In this document: in pieces, positions 44,813 through 55,689 of the stretch
Layout of the letters: the number at the start of each line of letters is the position of its first letter
How positions within the stretch are numbered: position 1 is the stretch's first letter
Origin: Petaurus breviceps papuanus
Lineage: Eukaryota; Chordata; Mammalia; Diprotodontia; Petauridae
Length of the DNA: 64,000 bases
Direction of reading: 5' to 3'
Assembly (NCBI GenBank): GCA_028583685.1
Contig: JAMXIF010000015.1
Location: 59,567,293 to 59,631,292, forward strand
The notes under the pieces: generated by a model
Seen by the model: only the letters and a program-made list of their open reading frames with translations
Databases searched by the model: none
What the model was told of the DNA's origin: nothing
Position numbers and translations under genes: made by a program

Positions 44813-45380
44813 AATATTTATAACAGCTCTTTTTGTGGTGGCAAAAAATTGGAAATCAAGGGGATGCACATCAATTGGGGAATGGCTGAACAAGTTGTGG
44901 TATATGAATGTAGTGGAATACTATGGTGCAATAAAAAATGAGGAGCAGACAAACTTCATAATAACCTGGAGAGACTTATATAAACTGATGCTGAGCAAGG
45001 AGAGCAGAACCAGGAGAACGTTGTATGCAATTACAGACACATCATATCTGTGACAACTAACTTTGATAGTCTGGGCTCCTCTCAGCAGTACAAGTTAGAA
45101 GATAATTCCAAAAGACTAATGAAGGAAAGGGATATTCACATCCAGAGAAAGAACTACAATCTGAATGCAGATTGAAGCAAACTACTTGTTCTCTCTCTTC
45201 TGCATTTTTTTTTTGTTTCATTCCTTCTTACTCATTGTTCATTCCATTGGTTATAATTCTTCTTTGCACATTGACTAATATTTAATGTGAAGGTGTGATT
45301 TTAATGTGAATATAGAACCTATATTTAATTGTATGTTGCCATAAAGGAGGAGGAGCGGGGGGGAGAAAATTTGGAACTCA
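44813..45380 (+). mobile_element. L1-a 3' end (5'-truncated), left part
   Basis: Sense L1: 'aacagctctttttgtggtgg', 'cacatcaattggggaatggc', 'agcagaaccaggagaacgtt', then 3' UTR to 'gagaaaatttggaactca' at 45380. The terminal 50-60 bp of the L1 are found at 49111-49160 ('ggggttgtggaactgaatgt', then 'tgtaaactaaaagtaaataa'). Confidence 0.88.
45367..45380. other. TSD of the HAL1-C block, left copy
   Basis: aaatttggaactca is repeated at 49097-49110. Joining the two sides restores a normal L1 3' end, so this is a real insertion footprint. Confidence 0.82.
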
Positions 45381-47146
45381 CAGAACCCATAAAATGACAC
45401 AGAGAAGCTAACCTCCCTCTGAGTACAGCCTAGCAGGCCAGCAGGAATTGGCTGGGAGTTGACCCAAGCCTATCATGAACTGGATGTTTTAGCCATAGGG
45501 AGGACTTCAGATCACCAGCAGCTGTGGTGGTTTCCAGAAGTATCGACAAATAGATGCTAAGGACAAAGGTAGAGGTCAGTGCAGTGTGGCCTTTGGGATC
45601 CAGTAGTTGGGAGTTCGGTCAGTTTGCCCCCAGGGGGCAAGAAGCTGCTGAGGTGGCAGCCATACAGTGGAGCCCATGTGGCAGTCTCAGCTCCTGGCCT
45701 GCTGAGTGTAGGGGGACCAAGCGACCAGTCTGAGGGGTAAGCACTATTTCTTTAACCTGCTTGTATCTGGATTGTGGTCTAGGGTGGAGGTCGTGGGGTG
45801 TGCAACCAACTTGCCAGAGCATGTGGAGGCTTCAAAGAGGGCACCCAACTAATAACTTTGGCAGCTGAGAAAACTCCAGTGTTTGGGGCAAATCTCCCCT
45901 GGCTGGTGGCAGAGTCCTACTGTGGCAAAAAAGCCTAGGGGTCAAGGGATTCAGTGGCGACATGAGCAGGCAAAGGAAGCAAAATAAACAGAAGATTCCA
46001 ACATTAGACTTCTATTTTGGTGACAAAAAGGATCAAAGTACTGAAAAGGAGGAAGACAGTGAAATCAGAACTCTTGCACCAAAAGCTTCAAAGGAAAATA
46101 TGAGCTAGTTACAGGTCATAGAGGACCTTAAGAAGCAAATAAGAGAAGTGGAGGAAAAATTGAGGAGAGAAATGAGAACGATGCAAGAAAATTATGAAAT
46201 GAGAGTCAACAGCCTGACTGAGGAAAATAACACCATCAAAAATAGACTAACTCAAAGAGCAAAAGAGGCTCAAAAAGGCAATGAGAAGAAGAATGCTTTA
46301 AAAAGCCAAATTTGCCAGATGGAAAAAGAATCTCAAAAGCTCACTGAGGAGAATCATTCCTTCAGAATTAGATTGGAGCAAATGGAAGCTAATGACTTAA
46401 TGAGAAATCAAGATGATGTTAAACAGATCCAAACAAATGAAAGAATAGAAGGCAATGTGAAATATCTCATGGGAAAAACCACTGACCTGGAAAATAGATC
46501 CAGGAGAGATAGTTTAAAAATTATTGAACTATCTGAAAGCCATGATGAAAGAATGAACCTAGAAATCACCCTCCAAGAAATTCTCAAGAAAAACTGCCCT
46601 GATGTTTTAGAACCAAAGGGCAAAATAGAGGTTGAAAGAATCCACCAATCACTTCTTGAAAAAGATCCCCAAAAGAAAACTCCTAGGAATATTATAGCCA
46701 GGTTCTGAAATTCCCAGACCAAGGAGAGAATATTATAAGTAGCCAGGAAGAAACAATTTGAAAATTGTGGAAACACAATCAGGATAACACAGGATCTGGC
46801 AGCTTCTAATTGAGGGATTGAATGGCTTGGAATATGATATTCTGGAGGTCAAAGGAGCTGGGATTAAAACCAAGAATCACCTATCCAGCAAAACTGAGTA
46901 TCATGTTTCAGGGGAACATATGGTTATTCAGTGAAATAGAGGGCTTTCAAGTATTCTTGATGAGAAAAACTAGAGTTGAATAGAAAATTTGACATTCAGA
47001 TAGAAGAAGCAAGAGAAGCATGAGAAGGTAAACAGGGAAAAGAAATCATAAGGAACTTATCAAAGTTGAACTATTTACATTCCTACAGGGAAAAACGATC
47101 ATTGTAACTGATGAAACTTTTCTCAGTATGAAAATAGTTGAAGGGA

Positions 47147-47199
<53 letters not shown>

Positions 47200-47863
47200 C
47201 ATATATAGGTCTATATAGGAGGGTATTTGGGTGTATGAATACATATGTGAATATGTGTATTTATGTTTATAGGTATACATAGATAGAGGGCACAGGACCA
47301 ATGTAATAGGAAGGGATGATACTTAAAAGGTGAAATTAAGATGTGAGAGAGGAATATGAGAGGAGATAGGAAGAGACAGAGTGGGGTAAACTATCTCATA
47401 AAGAAGAGGCAAGGGAAAATGGTTACAATGGAGGGGAAGAAAAGGAAGGCAAAAGGGAATGGGTCAACCTTATTCTCATTGAATTTGTCTTAGGGAAGGA
47501 ATGACATACACACTAAATAGGGTATCTCCCTTCAGGAGAGTAAGGGGGAAGGGGATGAGAGGGGGGATGATGCAAGGGAGGGCAGGTTGGGGGGAGGGAT
47601 GTTGGAAGCACCCACTTTTGAAAAGGTACAGGATCAAAGTAGAGAATAGAACAAGTGGGAGATGGGATAGGAGGGAGGGAAATATAGTTAGTATTTTACA
47701 ATATATCTACTATGTTAATGTTTTGCATAGCTACACATGTACAACCTATACTGAATTGCTTTTCTTCCCAGTAAGGGTGGGTGACAAGGGAAGAAGGGAA
47801 TGAATCTGGAATTCAAAATTTTAAAATCAAATGTTATATATATATATACATATATATATATAC

Positions 47864-47899
<36 letters not shown>

Positions 47900-48147
47900 T
47901 ATTTTACATGTAATTGGGCAATGTGATATATAGGCACTGGGGCATAGAGACCCACCATGCCTTACTGGAAAAGTCATGGGGGGTATTGGAGAAGATTTGG
48001 GAGAGTGCAGATTGGAGGAGGGAATATCCTGTGGGACTACTGTTTTGGGGCAGTGTGTAGGGGAAAAATGGGGAGAAAATTTGTAACTCAAAATCTGGCG
48101 GAAATGAATGATGTAAACCAGAAGTTAATAAAGTATTTTTAAAAAAA
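45381..48147 (+). mobile_element. HAL1-C: ORF2-less L1 derivative
   Basis: Slightly 5'-truncated relative to HAL1-A (its 'cagaacccataaaatgacac' aligns about 100 bp inside HAL1-A). The 5' UTR (45381-45961), ORF1 (45962 to about 47050), (TA)n(CA)n microsatellite (47145-47205), purine-rich 3' UTR, second (TA)n(CA)n (47835-47905) and 3' end 'ttgtaactcaaaatctggcg' are followed by polyadenylation signal aataaa at 48127-48132 and a short A run. No ORF2 sequence is present. Confidence 0.88.
45962..47050 (+). pseudogene. HAL1-C ORF1, broken
   Basis: Starts MSRQRKQNKQKIPTLDFYFG. After one early stop near 46104, a 186-codon frame (46148-46708) carries a coiled coil (LKSQICQMEKESQKLTEENH) and the RRM-side motif KTTDLENRSRRDSLKIIELS, then NCPDVLEPKGKIEVERIHQS and KDPQKKTPRNIIARF. 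The C-terminal domain follows in other frames (PIQQN.., QIEEAREA). This is the same ORF1 type as HAL1-A. Confidence 0.88.
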
Positions 48148-49096
48148 TAGACAATTCTTGAATTTTCCCAGGCCTTTAACAGATTATTGTCATGAATTCT
48201 TCTTTGGTGGGTTGGGACATTCCCACCACCAGGTGGGCTTGTGTCCAAGCAGTTGGGCCATGAAAGACCTGGTACCTAGAGACAGCTGGTGGGCTCAAGA
48301 GAGTGTCCTTTAATGCACTGTGACTACGGTGTAGATTGAAACCCTGTTGGACCATGTTCTCCCTTAAAGCCACAAAGTCCATTCAATGTGTTGGGCACCT
48401 TCCTTAGATCTCTTGATATTGTGTGGACCTCAAGGGAAGATAGGGATAGGGATGGAATTATTGATTTCACAGGCATAAGGACCTCGCAAATGAAGAAAGC
48501 CATTGTAGCAGCCATCTTATCTGAAATTTAGTCTTAGCAAGGCTAAGAAAAAATGGTTCTGCCTATGTGAAGTAAGCAGGAACCAAAAGCAAGACCAATT
48601 TATACTATAGTATCAATGTTATAAAAATAAAAAATTTTGAGGCCTTTTATAAACTGATAAAAAACAAAATGAGTAGAACTAAAAGAACAATTCCTACAAT
48701 TACAATAGCACTGCAATAACAAACAGTTTTGAAAGCTGTAAGAACTATCACCAATACAATGACCATTCATGATTCTGGAGGATGAAACATGTTATTGTCA
48801 AATATGACAGATTTAGAGAGGGCACAATGAGATATCTATATAGGTATATAGATATAACGTTGTATACAATCATTAAGGGGATTTTTTTTGTTTCTCTATG
48901 CATATTTATTATAAGAAATGATGTTTTCTTCTTTTTTTCTTCTTTTCAATGAGATGAGGGGTGGAAGGGAGAGAAAATAGATTTCTGTTAATTTTTTTTA
49001 TAGAGGGACTACAGATGTGAAATGCTGTGTATACTTTTTTCTTTTTATAATAAATAAGTAATGTATTTAGTTTTCATTTTTAAAAAAAATAAAAGG
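48148..49096 (+). other. Probable 3'-transduced sequence of HAL1-C
   Basis: About 950 bp between the HAL1-C A run and the right TSD. It contains unique sequence (48148-48640) and an old sense L1 3' UTR fragment (48640 to about 49005), then aataaa at 49049-49054 and an A-rich tail at 49082-49096 immediately before the TSD. A read-through HAL1 transcript polyadenylated here would give exactly this layout. Stepwise insertion is the alternative. Confidence 0.6.
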
Positions 49097-49160
49097 AAAT
49101 TTGGAACTCAAGGGGTTGTGGAACTGAATGTTGTAAACTAAAAGTAAATAATTTTTTTTA
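49097..49160 (+). mobile_element. L1-a 3' terminus, right part
   Basis: Begins with the TSD copy aaatttggaactca (49097-49110), followed by the last L1-a bases and its A/T-rich tail. Confidence 0.82.
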
Positions 49161-49174
49161 AAAAGTACTTTTGT
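49161..49174. other. TSD of L1-a, right copy
   Basis: aaaagtacttttgt, identical to 44799-44812. Confidence 0.85.
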
Positions 49175-49254
49175 TCTTTTAGGAAATGTGATTTAACTTG
49201 AACCAAGTACAAAGTACTACAAAAAATCAGAAGGCAGAACCCAGAGCAGGGGTT

Positions 49255-49700
49255 GAAGTTGCAATCAAGTCAACATGTGTCTATTAAGTGCCTACAATGT
49301 TCCAGGCACTATGCTAAGTGCTGATGATACAAAGAAGAGGGAAAACAGATCCTCCTCCTTGTCCATTGGGGGAGACAAGCTGCAAACAATGCCACATCAA
49401 GATATAGACAAGATAAATTGGAGATAATCAGTAGAGAGAAGGCCTTTTGAATTAAGGAGACTCAGGAAAGGCTTCTTGCTGATGTGAGATTTTAGTTGGA
49501 ACATGAAAAAAGCAGAGAAGCCAGGAAGTAGAGATGAGAAGAGACAGAAATCTAGGAATGGAAGAAAGCTGCTGAAAATGCCCAGAGTTGGGAGATCTCT
49601 TGTGTGAGGTCAGTGTCAATAGATCACAGAGTACGTAAGAACTGGATAAGGTATAAGAAGACTGGAAAAGTAGGAGGGAGCTAGCAGGCTTTTAACAGAC
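49255..49700 (-). repeat. L2 3' region, antisense
   Basis: 'gtgtctattaagtgcctaca', 'atgttccaggcactatgcta', 'gataaattggagataatcag' and 'aaggtataagaagactggaa' make a long, moderately diverged antisense L2. Confidence 0.87.
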
Positions 49701-49754
49701 TGTTTACAACCACTATGTTCCTTTCTATTGAGGTTTTTTGGTTCTTGTTAGTTA

Positions 49755-49865
49755 GGTTAGAGGCAATGTGGTATAATACAGAACTGAGCTTCAAGCCAGG
49801 AAAACCTTGGTTCGAGACCTGGTTCTCATACATGCTGGCTGTGTGATCCTGTGGGAAGACTCTTA
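49755..49865 (+). repeat. MIR fragment, sense
   Basis: 'gaggcaatgtggtataatac', 'ttggttcgagacctggttct' and 'gctggctgtgtgatcctgtg'. Confidence 0.75.
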
Positions 49866-49869
49866 CTGC

Positions 49870-50315
49870 TCTGAGGATCAGAGAAAGCTTTCTGGAGGAG
49901 ATAGCCTTCGAGTTAGGCTTCAGGTTAATTGGTTCTTCTTTGATTGTTGTATTCTGTTCTTTTCAGTCCTACAGCCTGAGGGATCTACCTGGTGTTAAAG
50001 AGACGGACTTTTGTAGCAGTAAACAATTTGGTTACATTAAAAGAGTTATTTATTTTCCTATATAAAATCCGGCCCAATGTCTTTTCTAGTTCTGAGCCCA
50101 ACCCTTTGTCCACTTGTGGAACCAAGAGACACATCATGGCAGACTGATTTGACAGTGCCTGCCATTTGTCATAACAGCAGTAATTGAAGGTTGTCATTCT
50201 TCATTCATGGCTATGCCGATCTCTTTCACATGGCTTAGTATTTCACTGAAAAGGCTTAGAAGTTTTCCAGTCTTTGTGTCACTACCAGATTAATCTGGAT
50301 TTGGCATTTATGAGC
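49870..50315. other. Unassigned intergenic sequence
   Basis: No recognised feature. Confidence 0.5.
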
Positions 50316-50317
50316 CA

Positions 50318-50440
50318 AGCAATTAATCAACAGACATTTATTGAGTGTCAACACCATGCTGAGCACTGTGGGGAATACAAAGAGATAGGGGTCCTAGGAC
50401 CTGCTCTTAAGAAGCTTACATTGAAGGTGGGGTCATGACA
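50318..50440 (-). repeat. L2 3' end, antisense
   Basis: 'aatcaacagacatttattga', 'ccatgctgagcactgtgggg' and 'gctcttaagaagcttacatt'. Confidence 0.75.
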
Positions 50441-50524
50441 GATAATAGTGTGACTATTAAGCCATGAGATGGGCTTTTTCTAGGTGGAATCAAAGTGATC
50501 CATTTATCATCATACCTTGTATAC

Positions 50525-50757
50525 GGTGAAGAGAACAGGCAATAGTGAGCAGGTAGCAAATGTTAAGAGAATACAGCAGTTAAGTGATGAAGTATCTCAG
50601 AGCGGACCAGTGAATAGCCACTATATTTCCAACCTGGGCAAGCTAGGGAGACCAAATCTTTAATAACAAAACAAAAAATTGAAATGCTTATGAGCAGAGA
50701 CTTCTTAAGGGTATTCTGGAGACACATGCATTTTAACTTAGGACATGGTGTGGTCAA
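50525..50757 (+). pseudogene. 7SL RNA 3' fragment plus shared 3' flank
   Basis: 50525-50662 aligns with the last third of 7SL RNA: 'ggtgaagagaacaggcaata', 'accagtgaatagccactata' and 'aacctgggcaagctagggag' (7SL: gtgaatagccactgcactcc, agcctgggcaacatagcgag). After an A-rich run, 50690-50757 is homologous to 51755-51815, so copy and flank were duplicated together. Confidence 0.72.
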
Positions 50758-50939
50758 GGAATGCTCCCTGGGAGAGCAGATTTGAGAGGGACCTAGGAGA
50801 ACCTATAGAATTTCCATAGAGAGGAGTGAGGGAAGTGTATACTCTAGGAGCCATGGCTATCATTTGTTTGTGCCTAGGGCAAGAGGAATCACTGGAACAA
50901 ACAGTAGGAAAAGTACTCCCAGATCAATTTATAGACTGT

Positions 50940-51145
50940 TTGATGCAGTAAGGGTGTTCAGGTGGAGTTATCCCGTAGGCAGGTGGAAATGCAGGCAGAG
51001 AGCCTGTAGGCAGTCTGCCACTCAGAAGAGATACTGGGGATAAAGACTTGAGAATTAACTGCATAGGAGTAGTTATTGAAACCATAGGCATGAATGAGAA
51101 TAGCAAGGGGAGAGAGAGGCAAAAGGACCAAGAATTCATCAAATG
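50940..51145 (-). repeat. L2 RT fragment, antisense
   Basis: Minus translation ILIHAYGFNNYSYAVNSQVF and IPSISSEWQTAYRLSACIST matches the L2 reverse transcriptase around its YADD box. The expected YADD is changed to YAVN. Confidence 0.78.
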
Positions 51146-51431
51146 ATAGGGAGGAAAACAAACCTCTGAGAAAGGTAGTATGCGTGTGATTTTTTTTTTT
51201 TCATGTTAGAGACAAGACAGGTCTCAGAGGGGAAGGATGATTCTTATTATGGAATTAGGAAATGTGACCCAACTTGACCCAAATCAACCAACCATTAAGT
51301 GTCAGATGTGAGATTTAAACCCAGGTGTTTCTTCTCCAGGTCCATCACTCTATTTTATAATGAATTCTTCCTCACTAAGTTCAGAGTTTTAATATCAATT
51401 TGGTCTCGTCCATTAAGAAATGCCCCTTGAA

Positions 51432-51725
51432 TTGGGAGGAGCAGGGCATACCTGTAATCCCAGTCACCAGGGATGATAAGACTAGAAGATCTCTTGAACT
51501 TGGGAGTTCTGAGCTGCAGTGGGTTGAGCCAATCTATTGTCCAAAAGAAAATCAGCATTGTTACAGTGAACACCCAGGGGTGGGAGCCCCTAGGTGGCCT
51601 GAAGAAGGGCAGACTGGCTTCAGGTTGGAAACAAAGCACATCAAAGCTCCAGAGTCAGTCAGAGTGGAACCATGAGTAGCTCCTATATTTCTAGTTTGGA
51701 CAACCTAGGGAGACCCAAACTTTAA
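51432..51725 (+). pseudogene. 7SL RNA pseudogene, near full length
   Basis: About 294 bases align with the whole of 7SL RNA (about 300 nt). The 5' domain is 'gcatacctgtaatcccagtc', 'agatctcttgaacttgggag' and 'gttctgagctgcagtgggtt'. The S domain is 'gcccctaggtggcctgaaga' and 'caggttggaaacaaagcaca'. The 3' domain is 'tggacaacctagggagaccc'. Changes in conserved stem sequence (gggcgcggtggc start lost) and an A-rich tail point to a decayed retrocopy. Its downstream flank to 51815 matches that of 50525-50757. Confidence 0.82.
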
Positions 51726-51819
51726 CAAAAGCAAAACAAAACAAAACAATGTTTATTAGTAGAGTTACTCCTTAAGGGCATTCTGGAGACATGCATTTTC
51801 ACTTAGGACACAGTGTTAC

Positions 51820-52005
51820 TTGTAACATCCACTAAATGATGATCCATTGGAATGAATTAGTCATGTCAATTTGTGTATTTGACCTAATTTTAATTGACCT
51901 AATATTTATCTAATTTTTAGTTTGCATGGATTACATAAGCCCATTATAACTTATGGTTGACTTGCAAAGAAGAAGCAACTGCATCAGGCTTTAGAACAAA
52001 GACCA
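51820..52005. other. Unassigned intergenic sequence
   Basis: No recognised feature. Confidence 0.5.
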
Positions 52006-52009
52006 TAGG

Positions 52010-52135
52010 TCTTTAGCAGGAAGAGACCTCAGAACCCCCTTGTGTTATGGATGAGGAAAATGAAACTTGCAGAGCTCTGGTATTTTGCCCAAGACCATGT
52101 AAGTGTTCAGTGGTTACCTGTTCATCTCACTCCAG
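52010..52135 (-). repeat. MIR, antisense
   Basis: 'aagagacctcagaaccccct' and 'tatggatgaggaaaatgaaa' form a decayed antisense MIR. Confidence 0.6.
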
Positions 52136-52139
52136 AGAC

Positions 52140-52840
52140 AGCAATCCTTCCCCTACATATATTACCTTGGTTTGTAACTTGGACAGGTTTTGTTATAAGG
52201 GAACATGCAGAAAATTCTCCGTGTCATGGGCTTTAGCAAGGTGCTATAAGCCACACAAGGGGTTGACACGGTAAAATCCTGAATGGAACTAAAGGCATAG
52301 AAGATATACTGAAAATTAACTTTGCCAACTTCCAAAAGTTGCCTAAGCCCAGGGGAGCTCAGGAGCCAGCTTAAACTTGAGAACCGGTTGTTAATTTTTC
52401 AGCCTGAGCGTTTACATCTTGGAAATCAGCAAAGGTTACCAATTGGGCCTTGACTTGTTTTGTTGCTTATCTACATTTAAGAAATTAATGTATAAAATTT
52501 TAATAATGAAGATTCAATTTAGAAGTGTGTCATCCCACATGCTTTGAGGGGGAAGCCAGCCATTTACAAGCATACCTTTACCTATGATGACCCTGATGAG
52601 TGTGACCCTATAGAATTCTTATTCCAGTTCATGATTTAACTGGTTAAATTATTGGATGAGTTAATTATCTGCTGCCCGAAAATAAAATGAGTAAATTACT
52701 TCCTTTGGAAACGTTCTTATTTTACTGCCCCTTAAGAAGCCACAAGGGAAAGTCTTTTCTGCTTCATTTTCTATGAAACCAGAGGAAAAAAGTGGTTTCT
52801 CACACACAATATTCACCATCCCATCTGATCATCTTTACAA
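52140..52840. other. Unassigned intergenic sequence
   Basis: No repeat or exon is recognised. Confidence 0.5.
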
Positions 52841-52844
52841 AGAT

Positions 52845-53218
52845 TGTGCCCCTTACCTGGAATGTACTCCTTTTTTTTCTATTTTTAGAATTCTTAGTTT
52901 CCTTCAAAGTCCCGGTTCAAATGTCACATTTTACATGAGATCTTTGCTAATTTCCTATTTGCTAGCTCCTTCCTCCCATATCATCTCATATTTATTTGTC
53001 TTGTATATATTTGTATATGATTATATATATATGTATATATGTACACACATATTTGAGTATATATTTGCATATCATGTGTATGTACATGCATATCATCTCC
53101 CCTGATAGAATATAAGTTCCTGGAGGGCAGACACTGATTGACTATTGTGTTTAAATCCTTTGCTCCTCTCACAGTGCCTAGCACATAATATAGGCTTAAT
53201 AAACACTTATAGATTGTT
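52845..53218 (+). repeat. L2 3' end, sense, with internal TA-rich run
   Basis: 'gccccttacctggaatgtac', 'cttcaaagtcccggttcaaa', 'tgtcacattttacatgagat', an internal tata/gtat microsatellite (53005-53090), then 'ttcctggagggcagacactg' and 'cacagtgcctagcacataat'. Canonical L2 end. Confidence 0.9.
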
Positions 53219-53239
53219 GGGTATGGACTCAGAAGACCA

Positions 53240-53545
53240 AATTTTGGATCATGAGTTTAAGGGTAGAAGGGTCATCTAGTTAGAGGTCATTTTACAGATG
53301 AAGAAACTGAGGCCCAGAGATCGAGTAACTTAACCAAGGTCACACAGGGAGTAAGTAGAAGAACTAGAACTTGAACTCACGTTCTTTGATTACAAATTAC
53401 TGCTTTTCTAGTTCTACCACTTCCTGCCCAACTGACTTTGGGTAAGTCATTTCATCCCATCTTTTTCACCTGCAAAATGAAAGAAATTATACTAGGTGTT
53501 GTCTAAGGTCAGTCTCTTCTAGATCCAGGACCTGTGACTGTTACT
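53240..53545. repeat. MIR antisense followed by MIR sense
   Basis: 53240-53400 is antisense ('cattttacagatgaagaaac', 'tgaggcccagagatcgagta'). 53420-53545 is a sense 3' half ('ttgggtaagtcatttcatcc', 'cacctgcaaaatgaaagaaa'). Confidence 0.78.
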
Positions 53546-53669
53546 TGACATGCCTTTACTTCCCTCACAATGAACAGGAAAAGAATAAAAAATTAATTTT
53601 TCAGCCTTTTTCACTTTCTATTTACATCTCACCTTCTTGGTGATAGAGGAACATCATTAGATGAAGACT

Positions 53670-53870
53670 GCAATGCCATGGTACATTGGAAAGTGACTTG
53701 ATGAGCCAGGTTTCAAATCAGAAAGCATGGGATCAGAGCCCAGCTCTGTATGTCACTCATTACCTTTGTGACCCTGGGTACATGGCTTCATCCTTGCTTT
53801 TCAGTTTCCTCATCCATGACACTGGGTTGGAATGGGTGATGCCTATGGTCCCTTTTGGCTCTTAATCTAT
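53670..53870 (+). repeat. MIR, sense
   Basis: 'catggtacattggaaagtga', 'gatcagagcccagctctgta', 'tgtgaccctgggtacatggc' and 'cagtttcctcatccatgaca'. Confidence 0.82.
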
Positions 53871-53879
53871 GATCCATAT

Positions 53880-55340
53880 TTAAGGGGATATTTGAAAAGA
53901 CGTAAGTGCCATCAAATCTTTGCCCTAGTATTTTGGTTCTGGTGCAATTCAAGTAAAGTTAGGGAGACAGGGTTCCATGTTTGGCCAATAGCAGCATCTT
54001 ATGGGACTATAGCTCTTTTCACTTTTAAAATAGATTTCTAAAGATGCAACCAACTCTTAATTACTTGGACCACAGAGGATTTTTTAAAATATAAAGTTTT
54101 ATCTACTTATTACTGAGGTAACAGTTTTTGAGGACTCTTGGCCCCTGACTTTAGCTATGCTTGTGTGATGGGGCCAAATAGCCAAGCTTCATTCGAAACT
54201 GGTTTCCAATTACTAGCAGATGGCTGGAGGTAGATGAAAGGCTTCATAAAGGTGTTCCTTATTCGCTTCTTTGGTCCCCAGATGATTGGGCTATGTGCTG
54301 ACACTTGGATACTTGTTTTACAATATCATTTGACAAGTGGGATTTATGTGTCAAAATTTCAGCAAAAGCCAAGAAAATGTCAAAGGAAGCATTCAAGAAG
54401 CAGCAGAAGAGGAGAGAGTAAGAGTGAAAGAGAACTCAAGAAAGGGAAGAAGGGATAAAAAGGGACCCTGCTGCTTCATAAAGGCAGGAGTCAGGGAGTT
54501 GGACAGTGCCAAGTCGTGACCCTATACCAAAAGCACAGGGAAATTAATCTGGCTGCCAAGAGCCTGCAATTGCTTGCCTGGGTTTGCCTTCAATGCCATT
54601 ACTGCCTTTATCATTAAGGAAACAATGTAATAAAAGAGAGACCTTTCCCCTGAATGCATTAATAAAGATAACTTGTTGGTGCACGTCCAAAACCACTGGA
54701 GCCACATTGACTTGCCTGCTGTTGTTAAGGTTTCAGGATTTGGTTTGCAGAGATGCTCAGCGTGAGTCAACTGTTGGAATGGGGCATTCTGATTGTATGG
54801 TTGCATGAATGTACAAAAAATTGTTTCTACGCTGTCCCCGAATCTTTAACAGGCCCAATTTCCTGAACATCCACCTTTGACAACTACCAACTATGACCTT
54901 TCTTCCATAAAATGGAAATAAGGTTTCCATCTTATGACTCTTTAAAAAACAAAAGACATAAAGGCAGCCCCAGCCCAGCCTAATAAATTGTTAGAGTGGC
55001 CCATTAAGTCTCTGCCTCAGAGAACTTTTTGGAGGGGGAGGGGGAGAGACCAAATGGTTAAAATCCCCCAAGCCCCATGCTGGTGCTTCTCATATTAAGA
55101 GCATGTGTGCATTACTTCATAAACTATCGGATGACATGCTTCTTTATTTAGAGTCAATAAAGAAAAATAATGAGTTATGCAAAGTTATTTTGGACACAGC
55201 ACAAAACAGCTTTGCAAAAAGGCACTATTCATTGGGACTGGCCCAGCCCTGGCTTGGGGATTGTCATCCATTAACTCAAAGCAAATTCAGGAAAGAGTAC
55301 AGCTGGGGAATTTGTGCCATGTGCCAAATGCAATGAGTAG
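53880..55340. other. Repeat-poor unique stretch, candidate conserved non-coding
   Basis: About 1.46 kb without recognised repeats. Sub-regions 54540-54830 and 55085-55340 are compositionally balanced and free of simple repeats, with homeobox-type ATTA/TAAT and AATAAA-like clusters, as often seen in enhancers. This is inference only; no conservation can be measured here. Confidence 0.35.
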
Positions 55341-55344
55341 GTTA

Positions 55345-55435
55345 TAGACAAGTAAGGAGAAGGAGGAGGAAGACGAGAAAGAGGAAAAGGAGTAAGAAGA
55401 AGAGGAGGAGAAGAAGGAAGAAGAGGATAAGAAAA
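55345..55435. repeat. Purine (GGA/GAA)n tract
   Basis: About 90 bases of aggagg/aagaag units on the plus strand, interrupted by single pyrimidines. Confidence 0.93.
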
Positions 55436-55524
55436 ATGACAAAGCCCTGCCCTCTCACCTCTGAGTATTAGGGGCCATGGGATCAGGATCAGAGAACCAA
55501 AGGATGAGATAACTGGAATGAACA

Positions 55525-55665
55525 TTCGATATCATTTAGAGTCTATGCCCTTTGTTTAGCAGACAGGAAAACTGAGTTCCAGAGAAGTAAAATGACTTGT
55601 ATGAGGTCACAGTGCAAATAAGTAGCAGATCTAGGACAAAGAAATAGATCTTCTGCTCAGGCATG
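55525..55665 (-). repeat. MIR, antisense
   Basis: 'aggaaaactgagttccagag' and 'tatgaggtcacagtgcaaat' match antisense MIR. Confidence 0.7.
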
Positions 55666-55689
55666 CTGTCTATAACTGTGTTGCACTGC

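Noticed and set aside
45623-45639. Palindrome ttgcccccagggggcaa as an operator or transcription-factor site
   Set aside because: It lies in the HAL1-C 5' UTR; a single short palindrome without other support is not enough.
47904-48248. 114-codon minus-strand frame
   Set aside because: Antisense of the HAL1-C 3' UTR and the adjoining flank.
51371-51415. Second 7SL-like patch (cactaagttc, then tcaatttggt) just upstream of the 7SL pseudogene
   Set aside because: The similarity is short, and the same 7SL region is already present in order inside 51432-51725; likely chance.
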